From assembly GCA_004560915.1 (NCBI GenBank), contig SFTR01000003.1, positions 1 through 18,906 of the forward strand: a stretch of 18,906 nucleotides of DNA, in the 5' to 3' direction. The notes beneath the pieces are model-generated. The model made no database searches. It was not told the origin of the DNA and saw nothing but the letters and a program-made list of their open reading frames with translations. This DNA comes from a bacterium (GTDB taxonomy: Bacteria; Bacillota_I; Bacilli_A; RF39; UBA660). How positions within the stretch are numbered: position 1 is the stretch's first letter; every line of letters begins with the position of its first letter. The translations under genes and the position numbers were made by a program. This document shows, in pieces, positions 1-6,907 of the stretch.

Positions 1-744
1 AAAGTAGATGAATGTTATAATGGAAGTGAATGCCTTAATATGGTTGCTTCTAATAATGACTACGATATTATATTAATGGACATAATGATGCCAGTAATGA
101 ATGGTGAAGAAGCATTAAAAAAGTTAAAAGAAATAGATGGATTTAATACTCCAGTAATTGCCCTAACTGCTGATGCTGTATCTGGTTCTAAAGAAAAATA
201 TATCAAAGAAGGATTTGCAGATTATTTAGCTAAACCATTTAATAAAGATAGTTTAAAATTAAAACTAGATAAAATATTTAATAATGAAAAAGAATCTTCA
301 GAAGATAAATGGAAAGATGTACCAAAATATGAATTTGGAGCTGATATGAAACCTCTTGAAGAAGAAGTAACAAAAGAAGAAACTAATGATGATGAAAAAA
401 TTCTAGAAGATGCTAATATTGATTATAAAGTTGGACTAGAAAATTTTGGAAGCATGGAAATGTATAAAGAAATGTTAAATGATTGGTTCAAAGAAATAGA
501 TGAAAAATGGAATAGAATAGTTTCTAATAAAGAAAATATGAAAGAATATTCAGTAGACGTACATTCATTAAAAAGTGATTCAAAATACTTTGGATTTACA
601 GAACTATCAAAGTTATCACTTGATCATGAACTTAAAAGTAAAGATGGAGATAAAGAATACATAAAAAAACACTTTGATGAATTAGAAACAGAATATAAAA
701 GAATAATCGATGTAGTTAGTAAATATCTAAATGAAAACAAGTAA
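1..744 (+). CDS. Hybrid sensor kinase C-terminus: receiver + HPt domains (5' partial)
   Basis: The frame is open from base 1, so the N-terminal part lies outside the window and 247 residues are visible. Residues ~1-95 are a response-regulator receiver domain. The phospho-acceptor Asp is residue 27 in LMDIMMPVMNG, followed by the ALTADA switch segment and the LAKPF lysine. An acidic linker follows (~95-135). Residues ~138-245 form a helical HPt domain with the phosphorylatable His at residue 188 in VHSLKS. Receiver plus HPt at the end of one chain is the usual tail of a hybrid histidine kinase working in a four-step phosphorelay, probably at the membrane. The signal sensed and the partner regulator cannot be seen. 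The internal ATG at 40 falls inside the receiver fold and is unlikely to be the start. The gene ends in a terminator hairpin that contains its stop codon. Confidence 0.85.
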   Translation, partial: KVDECYNGSECLNMVASNNDYDIILMDIMMPVMNGEEALKKLKEIDGFNTPVIALTADAVSGSKEKYIKEGFADYLAKPFNKDSLKLKLDKIFNNEKESSEDKWKDVPKYEFGADMKPLEEEVTKEETNDDEKILEDANIDYKVGLENFGSMEMYKEMLNDWFKEIDEKWNRIVSNKENMKEYSVDVHSLKSDSKYFGFTELSKLSLDHELKSKDGDKEYIKKHFDELETEYKRIIDVVSKYLNENK

Positions 745-765
745 ACAAAAGTTTACTTGTTTTTT
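735..765 (+). terminator. Rho-independent terminator of the hybrid kinase gene
   Basis: A perfect 12-bp stem (AAACAAGTAAAC at 735-746, GTTTACTTGTTT at 751-762) with an AAAA loop runs into a T-tract. The TAA stop at 742-744 is inside the 5' arm. The A-rich left flank could also let it work on the minus strand. Confidence 0.85.
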
Positions 766-880
766 AAATTTATATAAAATTCATTTTTTAGTAAGTTTTA
801 TAGTATATTTATTAGTTTTTCATAAAAGAAAATTTATATTTTAAATTTATATTTCTAATACAAAATTAAATTATGTCTTT
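766..880. other. AT-rich intergenic stretch with no recognisable gene
   Basis: This stretch lies between the kinase terminator and the promoter at 881. It is almost entirely A and T with short ORFs only, and no conserved motif or RNA fold was recognised. It is the first part of a 580-base gap before the ABC-F gene. The rest of that gap holds the small-peptide locus and the attenuator. Confidence 0.5.
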
Positions 881-909
881 TTGACATTAGTATTTATGTA
901 TGATACTTT
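881..909 (+). promoter_or_regulatory. Strong promoter for the small hydrophobic peptide
   Basis: A consensus -35 TTGACA (881-886) is followed by a 17-bp spacer and an extended -10, TG-A-TACTTT (TG 901-902, hexamer 904-909). Transcription should begin near 916. This is the best -35 box seen in the window, yet it serves only a ~25-codon reading frame. Confidence 0.7.
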
Positions 910-979
910 GTTTTTTGAAATGTTTAGCTGGGAGTCATCTCATTATACAAATTTTAAAATTTATAAGGAAATGGTATAT

Positions 980-1057
980 ATGAAGAAAGATATACTTATA
1001 AGTGTACTTCTACTAATTATTATACTTTTAATTATTTTACTAATTAAAAACGCCTAA
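980..1057 (+). CDS. Small single-span hydrophobic peptide, candidate type I toxin
   Basis: A 25-residue reading frame begins MKKDIL, continues as an unbroken run of Val, Leu and Ile of about 17 residues, and ends LIKNA. This is one membrane span with a charged N-terminus and a Lys near the C-terminus. The SD AAGGAA at 965-970 sits 9 nt before the ATG at 980. An ATG at 971 is too close to that SD. The stop lies in a perfect 18-bp palindrome (1052-1069). The promoter at 881, the ~64-nt leader, the tiny hydrophobic product and a convergent short antisense RNA sharing the terminator match the layout of par/Fst-type type I toxin-antitoxin loci. The peptide has no sequence signature that I recognise as Fst, TxpA or Ldr. 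It could instead be a harmless small membrane peptide. Toxicity is inferred from architecture only. Confidence 0.5.
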   Translation: MKKDILISVLLLIIILLIILLIKNA

Positions 1058-1116
1058 CCTAGGTTAGGCTTCACAATTTTTGTTGACGTCCAGCTCAGGG
1101 GGCTAAACGTTTCACT
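1046..1116 (-). ncRNA. Candidate ~70-nt antisense RNA to the small peptide mRNA
   Basis: On the minus strand, TTTACT (1151-1146), a 17-bp spacer and an extended -10, TG-A-TATATT (hexamer 1128-1123), predict a start near 1116. The transcript would end at the palindrome 1069-1052, which on this strand is followed directly by GTTTTT, a better terminator than on the plus strand. That gives a ~70-nt RNA overlapping the 3' end of the peptide mRNA. In par loci the antitoxin RNA II has the same place and a similar size. Its 5' part contains a CCCCC run and could fold as UUAGC/GCUGG around a C-rich loop. The peptide mRNA leader carries a GGGAG run that could pair with it. The pairing is my inference and is short. 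Confidence 0.45.
1052..1069. terminator. Shared (bidirectional) terminator palindrome
   Basis: GCCTAACCTAGGTTAGGC is a perfect palindrome that folds on either strand as a 7-bp stem with a CTAG loop. On the minus strand it is followed at once by GTTTTT. On the plus strand the T-run (ATTTTTG) begins only ~7 bases later. The stop codon of the small peptide lies in its left arm. Confidence 0.7.
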
Positions 1117-1181
1117 AATAATAATATATCATATTTGAATTTTTTAGTAAATAAGAATATATAGAAATATAAATGCAAGTA

Positions 1182-1190
1182 TGATATAAT
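1182..1190 (+). promoter_or_regulatory. Extended -10 promoter of the ABC-F leader transcript
   Basis: TG-A-TATAAT (hexamer 1185-1190) has no convincing -35 box, as is usual for extended -10 promoters. The predicted start is near 1197, only ~13 nt ahead of the leader-peptide ATG. Confidence 0.6.
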
Positions 1191-1209
1191 ATGCACGAAA
1201 GGTGATATT

Positions 1210-1260
1210 ATGAAATACATTGGTACTAAAATTATGTATAGTAGTGATATCACACTTTAG
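1210..1260 (+). CDS. Leader peptide upstream of the ABC-F gene
   Basis: A 16-codon frame (MKYIGTKIMYSSDITL) has the SD AAAGGTG at 1198-1204 and ends at a TAG (1258-1260) lying just inside the downstream terminator hairpin. Translated leaders joined to an intrinsic terminator are the known control device of many antibiotic-resistance ABC-F and Erm genes, where a drug-stalled ribosome changes RNA folding. No known stalling motif is recognised in this peptide. The SD and ATG region (1202-1211) can pair with 1244-1253, which includes part of the terminator's 5' arm. Leader translation and termination therefore look physically linked. Confidence 0.6.
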   Translation: MKYIGTKIMYSSDITL

Positions 1261-1295
1261 TTATTCCTTTGAGTAACAAGAAGTGTGATTTTTTT
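1249..1295 (+). terminator. Attenuator terminator before the ABC-F gene
   Basis: An outer stem ATCACACTT (1249-1257) with AAGTGTGAT (1281-1289) encloses an inner stem GTTATTC/GAGTAAC (1260-1266/1271-1277, one G-U pair, CTTT loop). TTTTTTT follows through 1295. It sits between the promoter and the ABC-F ATG, so full expression needs readthrough. The competing pairing 1202-1211 with 1244-1253 removes five bases of the outer 5' arm and also hides the leader SD. Confidence 0.75.
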
Positions 1296-1325
1296 AACAT
1301 GCAATAAAAAAGGAGTAAAATAATT

Positions 1326-3707
1326 ATGATAGAAATAAGTATAAATAAAATAAATAAAAATTATGGATTTAATCCAGTATTAAAAGACTTTTCAATGGAA
1401 GTAAAAAGTGGTGAGAGAATAGCTCTTATCGGAAGCAATGGGTGTGGTAAAACTACTACACTTAGACTTATTATGGGTTTAGAAACTATAGATAATGGAA
1501 CTATTAATATAAGAAAAGGCGCTAAAATAGGTTATTTAACACAAATACCACCTAAAGAAGAAGATAATGTAAAAGCTAAAGATGTTTATTTACGTGGTAT
1601 TAAAGAATTACTTGATTTAGAAAAATCCATTAATTCTTATGTGGCAACTATGGACTCAAGTGAAAAATCTATTAAAACATTAGATAGATTACAAGAAGAA
1701 TTTAGAATTAAAGGCGGATATCAAATAAAAGAAAAAATAAATAAAATTAAAGGTGGTTTTAAGCTATCTGATGAGTTATTAGATACAGAGTATAATAACT
1801 TATCAGGAGGAGAGAAAACAATCGTAAATCTAGCTTCTTTAGTCCTATCTGAACCTGATGTACTTTTATTAGATGAACCAACTAATCATTTAGATATAGA
1901 TACTTTAGAATGGTTTGAAGAATATCTAAGCAACTACAAAGGTGCAGCTTTAATAGTAAGTCACGATAGATACTTTTTAGATAGAGTGGTAAACAAAATA
2001 ATAGAAATTAAAAATGGTAAAGAAGACGTATATCATGGAAACTATACATATTATTTAAAAGAATCAGAAAGAAGGTTTTTAAGCGAGTTCGCTGCTTATA
2101 AAAATCAACAAAAAGAAATAGAGGCAATAAAAGAAGCAATTAAAAGACTAAAAGAATGGGGCACTAAGAGTGATAATCCAATGTTTTTTAGAAGAGCAGC
2201 AGCTATGGAAAAAAGACTTGAAAGAATGGACATGATAGAAAAGCCAAAAGAAAAGACTGAATTAAGAGTAAATCTAACTACTGAAAATAGAAGTGGTAAT
2301 CATGTCCTTACTATAGATAATTTAAATTTAAATATTGGATCTCGCACCTTACTTGAAAAAGCAAGTATGAAAATATACTACCAAGATAGAGTTTGCTTAA
2401 TGGGTAAGAATGGAACAGGTAAAACAACACTAATTAAAAATATTATGAATAATACACATGATAATATAAAATTAGGTACAAATATTAAAATAGGATATAT
2501 ACCTCAAGAGATAAGATTTGACAATGAAGACTTGACAGTTTATGAACACGTACGCTCATTCTTTGTAGGAAGTGAAAGCGAACTTAGAAGTAAACTTCAT
2601 CAATTCTATTTTGGGGAAGAAGAAATATCTAAAAAACTAAAATCTATAAGTGGAGGAGAAAAAGTAAGAATCAAATTACTAGAACTAATTCTTTCTAAAT
2701 CTAATTTCTTAATTCTAGATGAACCAACAAACCATATAGATATAGATACAAAAGAAATATTAGAAGAAGCACTACTAGACTTTGATGGAACATTACTTTT
2801 CATCTCACACGATAGATACTTTATAAATAAAATAGCTACTAGAATAGTAAGAATAGAAAATAAAAAACTAGTTAGTTATGATGGCAACTATGACTCGATT
2901 AAAGATAAACAAGTTATTAACACAAATATTGAACAAAAGCCTAAAGAAGTTATTAACATCAAAGGAAGTAATAGACTAAACGAATTTTTGAAAGATGCTA
3001 ATAAAATAGAAGAAATAACAATAGGTTGTTCAGGTAAAAAAGTGTATAAAATTAGAAAGAAAAGTAAAGTGTTCTTTCTTAAAATTGCAGATCATTTATC
3101 CAAAGAATCTATTAGCTTAGACTATTTAAAAGATAAAATAACTGTACCAGAAAAAGTATTCTATGAAAAATACAATGGTAAAAGCTATATGCTTACTAAA
3201 TCATTAAAAGGTAATATGCTTTGTGATGATTACTATGAAGAACATCCACTCGAAGGAATTAAAGTTATTGTTGAAGCCTTCAATGCTCTTTATAATATAG
3301 ATTATAGTGACTGCATAATAGACGAAACAATAGATACTAAAATAAAAAGAATAGAAAATAGATTTAATACTATTAAAAATGAAGATATTAAACCAGAGAT
3401 ACTACAAAGATTCATAACAAAAGAAAACATATTAAAGTATCTAAAAGGTAATAAGCCAAAACAAATAATAGGTTTCACACACGGAGATATGTCACTACCT
3501 AATATATTCGCAGATAACGGACACTTTAGTGGACTACTTGATACAGAAGATGCAGGTCTTGGAGACATATATTTTGATTTAGTAATATGCGAAATATCCA
3601 TTGAAAGAAACTATGGAAAAGAATATATTGATAAATTCTATGAAGAACTTGGCATTGAAAAAGATGAATTCAAGAGTGACTATTATAGAATATTAATGAG
3701 TTTATAA
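1326..3707 (+). CDS. ABC-F protein fused to an APH(3')-like kinase domain
   Basis: This 793-residue protein has two parts. Residues 1-~530 are a soluble twin-ATPase ABC-F protein. It has Walker A at 36-43 and 360-367, signature SGGE at 160-163 and 442-445, Walker B plus DEPTNH at 180-190 and 461-472, and switch SHDR at 212-215 and 494-497. The inter-domain arm (~245-310) is charged and helical, with FFRRAAAMEKRLERM at 287-301. ABC-F proteins act on ribosomes at the E site and some protect against antibiotics. Residues ~545-793 replace the usual C-terminal tail with a whole aminoglycoside phosphotransferase fold. It has N-lobe Lys586 (FFLKIA), the catalytic loop HGDMSLPN (Asp721, Asn726) and metal-binding Asp739 in GLLDTED. 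It is colinear to the end with APH(3')-IIIa as I recall it. The drug-contacting Arg after the DLG-type motif is not present (Asp742). SD AGGAG lies 10 nt before the ATG, with no stop or frameshift at the junction. The kinase substrate is unknown. Confidence 0.9.
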   Translation: MIEISINKINKNYGFNPVLKDFSMEVKSGERIALIGSNGCGKTTTLRLIMGLETIDNGTINIRKGAKIGYLTQIPPKEEDNVKAKDVYLRGIKELLDLEKSINSYVATMDSSEKSIKTLDRLQEEFRIKGGYQIKEKINKIKGGFKLSDELLDTEYNNLSGGEKTIVNLASLVLSEPDVLLLDEPTNHLDIDTLEWFEEYLSNYKGAALIVSHDRYFLDRVVNKIIEIKNGKEDVYHGNYTYYLKESERRFLSEFAAYKNQQKEIEAIKEAIKRLKEWGTKSDNPMFFRRAAAMEKRLERMDMIEKPKEKTELRVNLTTENRSGNHVLTIDNLNLNIGSRTLLEKASMKIYYQDRVCLMGKNGTGKTTLIKNIMNNTHDNIKLGTNIKIGYIPQEIRFDNEDLTVYEHVRSFFVGSESELRSKLHQFYFGEEEISKKLKSISGGEKVRIKLLELILSKSNFLILDEPTNHIDIDTKEILEEALLDFDGTLLFISHDRYFINKIATRIVRIENKKLVSYDGNYDSIKDKQVINTNIEQKPKEVINIKGSNRLNEFLKDANKIEEITIGCSGKKVYKIRKKSKVFFLKIADHLSKESISLDYLKDKITVPEKVFYEKYNGKSYMLTKSLKGNMLCDDYYEEHPLEGIKVIVEAFNALYNIDYSDCIIDETIDTKIKRIENRFNTIKNEDIKPEILQRFITKENILKYLKGNKPKQIIGFTHGDMSLPNIFADNGHFSGLLDTEDAGLGDIYFDLVICEISIERNYGKEYIDKFYEELGIEKDEFKSDYYRILMSL

Positions 3708-3713
3708 CATAAA

Positions 3714-3747
3714 AAAAGAAGTTTAATTAATTAAATAAACTTCTTTT
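3714..3747. terminator. Bidirectional terminator between ABC-F and symporter genes
   Basis: A 12-bp perfect stem (AAAAGAAGTTTA at 3714-3725, TAAACTTCTTTT at 3736-3747) has a 10-base loop. It is A-rich on the left and T-rich on the right, so it can terminate both convergent genes. The symporter stop codon lies in the loop. Confidence 0.8.
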
Positions 3748-4972
3748 CTTTTAACCATTTTTTACCATCTACTATTCTAGCAACCATCATACTTGATGCT
3801 GTGTCACCTACAACATTTAACATAGTAGCAGGTGGGTCTATTATAGTTGCTATTATTGTTAATATAGGAAGTGCTGTTACTGGGAAACCTAACATAGTTA
3901 TAATTAACATTTCTGATATAGTTCCACCACCAATAGGTACAGCAGTAACAAGCAATGTAGCTATTAATGCAACTCCTAAAACTTTAAGAGTGCTTACATC
4001 TGAATTAAATAGATATACTAAGAACATAATTTTAAATACACTACCTATTATAGAACCATCTTTATGGAAACTTGTTCCAAGTGGTATAGTAGTATCAGCT
4101 ATATCTTCAGGTACACCAATATTCTTAGCACAAGTAGTATTTACTGGTATTGATGCAGCACTACTACAAGTAGCAAGACTAGTTAATGTAGCAGGCAAGA
4201 TATTCCTCCAATAACTAACAAATCCTTTCTTACCACCAGCAATAAATGCATATAATGAATAAACTGTAAAATAGAATAGAACAGTAACAACTGTATAAAT
4301 TATAAATGTTTTACCATATCCTATAGCAATCTCACCACCAAAAGTTCCAACTAAAGCAGCAAAATAACATCCAAGACCTATAGGTGCATAGTACATAATG
4401 AGTTTAATAAATGATTGTACAACTTCATTAGCACTCTCTAAAGCATCTAAGAACTTATCTCCTTTACCTTTACTCATATTAATACTAATTCCCATAAGTA
4501 TTGAGAATATAATTAAAGCAATCATATTATCTCTAGTAAGTAACTTACTAAAATCATTAACACTAACTGCTTCAACAGTTCTTTCTAAGAAATTAACATC
4601 TTCCTTAGTAACTTCTTCAGCTCCATTTAATACTTCCTTAATAGCTGCTTCATCTTTAACATCAACTAATCTAAATGCTTTAGTTGAAGCTATACCTACG
4701 AATACACTAACTATAGAAGTAAATGCAAATACAAGTATTATAGTAGTAAGTATCTTACCAATTCTCTTAGGTTGTTTCATTTTACCTATAGATGTACTAA
4801 TTGTTAAGAATATAAGTGGTACTATAATAACAAGTAACATGTTTAAGAATAAATCACCAAAAGGACTTAATACTGTAGCTTTCTCACCAAATATTAATCC
4901 TACTATAGTACCAATAATAATTGATCCTAAAAGTATTAATGTTGACTTATAATTTTTTAAAAACTTCTTCAT
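3731..4972 (-). CDS. Dicarboxylate/amino acid:cation symporter (SDF family)
   Basis: This 413-residue multi-span membrane carrier moves acidic or neutral amino acids or dicarboxylates with Na+ or H+. Visible family landmarks are the serine-rich HP1 tip (TCSSAAS, 268-274), the TM7 motif position reading HKDGS (303-307), the HP2 tip PIGGGT (346-351) and the TM8 substrate and ion region beginning DPPATMLNVVGD (379-390). The TM7 motif is usually NMDGT. The N, M and T are changed here while D and G stay, so the substrate should not be assumed to be glutamate. I place the start at the ATG at 4972, with SD GGAGG at 4982-4986. The longer frame from a TTG at 4981 would begin directly against the SD. 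A -10 TATAAT lies at 4998-4993. The gene is transcribed alone and is convergent with the ABC-F gene. Confidence 0.88.
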   Translation of the reverse strand: MKKFLKNYKSTLILLGSIIIGTIVGLIFGEKATVLSPFGDLFLNMLLVIIVPLIFLTISTSIGKMKQPKRIGKILTTIILVFAFTSIVSVFVGIASTKAFRLVDVKDEAAIKEVLNGAEEVTKEDVNFLERTVEAVSVNDFSKLLTRDNMIALIIFSILMGISINMSKGKGDKFLDALESANEVVQSFIKLIMYYAPIGLGCYFAALVGTFGGEIAIGYGKTFIIYTVVTVLFYFTVYSLYAFIAGGKKGFVSYWRNILPATLTSLATCSSAASIPVNTTCAKNIGVPEDIADTTIPLGTSFHKDGSIIGSVFKIMFLVYLFNSDVSTLKVLGVALIATLLVTAVPIGGGTISEMLIITMLGFPVTALPILTIIATIIDPPATMLNVVGDTASSMMVARIVDGKKWLKEKKFI

Positions 4973-5051
4973 AAGTTTCAACCTCCATATTAATTATATA
5001 ATTTTAAGTCTATAAAGTATACCTTTTATATTCCACAACAACTCCACAAAA

Positions 5052-5072
5052 AAAGAAGAATTAATCTTCTTT
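5052..5072 (-). terminator. Terminator of the acyl-CoA synthetase gene
   Basis: On the minus strand AAAGAAGA (5072-5065) and TCTTCTTT (5059-5052) form a stem around a 5-base loop that contains the stop codon. A T-run (TTTTTGTGG) follows. Confidence 0.7.
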
Positions 5073-6803
5073 CTTCTTTTCTAAATCTCTATAAGCAACT
5101 TTACCAACAGCTGTTTTAGGAAGTGTATCTCTAAATTCGTACTCAGTTGGTACTGCATACTTAGCTATATTTTTATAACAGTATCTTCTTATTTCTTCAC
5201 GTATTTCCATAGTGTTTTCTACGCCTTGTTTAAGTACTATTACTGCTTTAGGAGTTTGACTCTTTATCTTATGAGGAACTCCAACAACCGTACAAGTATC
5301 AACATATTTACATTTGTTAATAATATCTTCAAGTTCAATTGGATAAACGTTATAACCGTTAGTGATAATCATTCTCTTAAGTCTTGAAGTATAGAAGATA
5401 AATCCATCTTTATCCATATACCCAAGATCACCTGAGTGCAACCAAGTTTTACCATCGTTATGTAGAACTAAAGTCTTTTTAGTTTCCTCATCTTCATTAA
5501 TATAACCCATCATAAGAGTTGGTCCAGTTATACATATCTCACCAACATCGCCAACTGATTTTTCAACATCACTATTTGGTTCAAAAATTTTAACAATCAT
5601 ATCGGGATTTGGAATACCTAAAGTACCCTTGTGATTATTAACATGTTTTTCATCAACTTGTGCAGTACAGCAACAAAATCCACATGCTTCAGAAAGTCCA
5701 TATCCTACTTTAACAACAGCACTACTTCCATGAGTTTTTAAATATTCTTCATATTCATTTTTAACTTGAGGTGATAGGTAATCTCCACCTACAACAACAA
5801 CTTTTATATCTTTAAAAGCATTACTTCCAGGATCAGAATCATTCATAGACATTTTTAATAATGATGGAACAGCTGGATAAACACTAGGTTTATATTTTCT
5901 AAGTTCTTTATTAATTTTTTTAGTATTAAGTTGTGGTACAATTATACATTTCATACCAGCCACAAGACATGTATGAGTGCAAAGTGCTAAACCAAATACA
6001 TGGAATATAGGTAATGCTGATAATACTGAGTTTCCTGGGCTAATATACTCACATACACTTGATGTTTGTAAAGCCATAGCATTAAAGTTAGCATTAGAAA
6101 TTATTATTCCTTTAGGTTTACCAGTAGTACCACCACTATATATTATAGCAGCTGGGCTCTTTGAATCTCTCTTAACATAAGTGTTTTCATCTGTTCCATA
6201 ATTTAAAAACTCATGCCAAGTAAGCATACCTTCTTCAAGCCTCATATTCAAAGATGACTTAATATTATATAAAGTCTTTAATATTGTTCCTAAACTTTCA
6301 CTAGTAGGTACCATAATAAAATGCTTAACCTTAATATGTCTTGCTTTAGGCATAGCTACATCAGAACAAAATATAATAGAACTATTAGTTTCCTTTAAAG
6401 CTCTTTCTATATCTTGAGTAGAAGACAAAGGATGTATTATATTACATATAGCTCCAATCTTATTAACAGCATAAATTAAAGCAAAACTCTCAGGAGTATT
6501 AGGCATACATATCGTAACACACTCATTCTCTACAATATTAAATTCCTTTAAAGCAGAAGCAACTTTATCTATCTTCTTCATGAAAGACTTAAATGTAACT
6601 TCATTTCCATAGAAGGAATAAGCACTTCTTTTTTCATTCTTAGAAGCAGTATCTTTTAAATAGTCATACATACTTCCATTAAAATAATTTAAACTCTCAG
6701 GCACATCACCATAATATTTAAGCCAAGGTTTTTCTTTATTTTCAGGCTTTTCATTCTTAATGAACTTAATTAATTTATTTATATAATCATTAACTTTTCC
6801 CAT
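5061..6803 (-). CDS. AMP-forming acyl-CoA synthetase (long-chain fatty acid-CoA ligase type)
   Basis: This 580-residue adenylate-forming enzyme activates a carboxylic acid to acyl-AMP and then acyl-CoA. Visible motifs are the P-loop YSGGTTGKPKG (222-232), ALPIFHVFG (263-271), the adenine-binding GYGLSEACG (367-375), HSGDLGYMDKDGF (456-468), the hinge after YTSRLKRMI (471-479) with NGYNVYPIELE, and the C-terminal catalytic Lys568 in PKTAVGKV. Length and order fit the FadD/LcfB group, but substrate chain length is not readable. The start is supported by SD AAAGGA at 6815-6810. There is no signal peptide or membrane span. A short basic N-terminal extension (1-35) may help membrane association. 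It is divergent from a TetR gene across a palindrome, so regulation by that TetR, perhaps with an acyl ligand, is likely but inferred. Confidence 0.9.
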   Translation of the reverse strand: MGKVNDYINKLIKFIKNEKPENKEKPWLKYYGDVPESLNYFNGSMYDYLKDTASKNEKRSAYSFYGNEVTFKSFMKKIDKVASALKEFNIVENECVTICMPNTPESFALIYAVNKIGAICNIIHPLSSTQDIERALKETNSSIIFCSDVAMPKARHIKVKHFIMVPTSESLGTILKTLYNIKSSLNMRLEEGMLTWHEFLNYGTDENTYVKRDSKSPAAIIYSGGTTGKPKGIIISNANFNAMALQTSSVCEYISPGNSVLSALPIFHVFGLALCTHTCLVAGMKCIIVPQLNTKKINKELRKYKPSVYPAVPSLLKMSMNDSDPGSNAFKDIKVVVVGGDYLSPQVKNEYEEYLKTHGSSAVVKVGYGLSEACGFCCCTAQVDEKHVNNHKGTLGIPNPDMIVKIFEPNSDVEKSVGDVGEICITGPTLMMGYINEDEETKKTLVLHNDGKTWLHSGDLGYMDKDGFIFYTSRLKRMIITNGYNVYPIELEDIINKCKYVDTCTVVGVPHKIKSQTPKAVIVLKQGVENTMEIREEIRRYCYKNIAKYAVPTEYEFRDTLPKTAVGKVAYRDLEKKKED

Positions 6804-6830
6804 AATTGATTCCTTTCATATTAATCATAT

Positions 6831-6852
6831 ATGTGTTACAATTGTAACATAT
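6831..6852. promoter_or_regulatory. Candidate TetR operator palindrome
   Basis: Centred in the divergent intergenic region is GTTACAATTGTAAC (6835-6848), perfect and extendable to 22 bp with one mismatched pair. A half-site TGTTACAA recurs at 6885-6892 just ahead of the TetR SD. Position and symmetry suit binding of a TetR dimer that represses the acyl-CoA synthetase and its own gene. Confidence 0.65.
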
Positions 6853-6907
6853 TAAAAGAAGAAAAACTACTAGTTTATTCTAAATGTTACAAAAGAGGTG
6901 ATTTTGT

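Noticed and set aside
881..1325. Riboswitch or T-box in the gap before the ABC-F gene
   Set aside because: No conserved T-box or riboswitch core was recognised. The space is fully explained by the small-peptide locus and a short leader-peptide attenuator.
3801..4952. Long plus-strand open frames inside the symporter gene
   Set aside because: They are antisense shadows of a conserved membrane protein, lack SD sites and have hydrophobic low-complexity products.
4973..4981. TTG start for the symporter at 4981
   Set aside because: It abuts the SD GGAGG with no spacer. The ATG at 4972 has 9-nt spacing.
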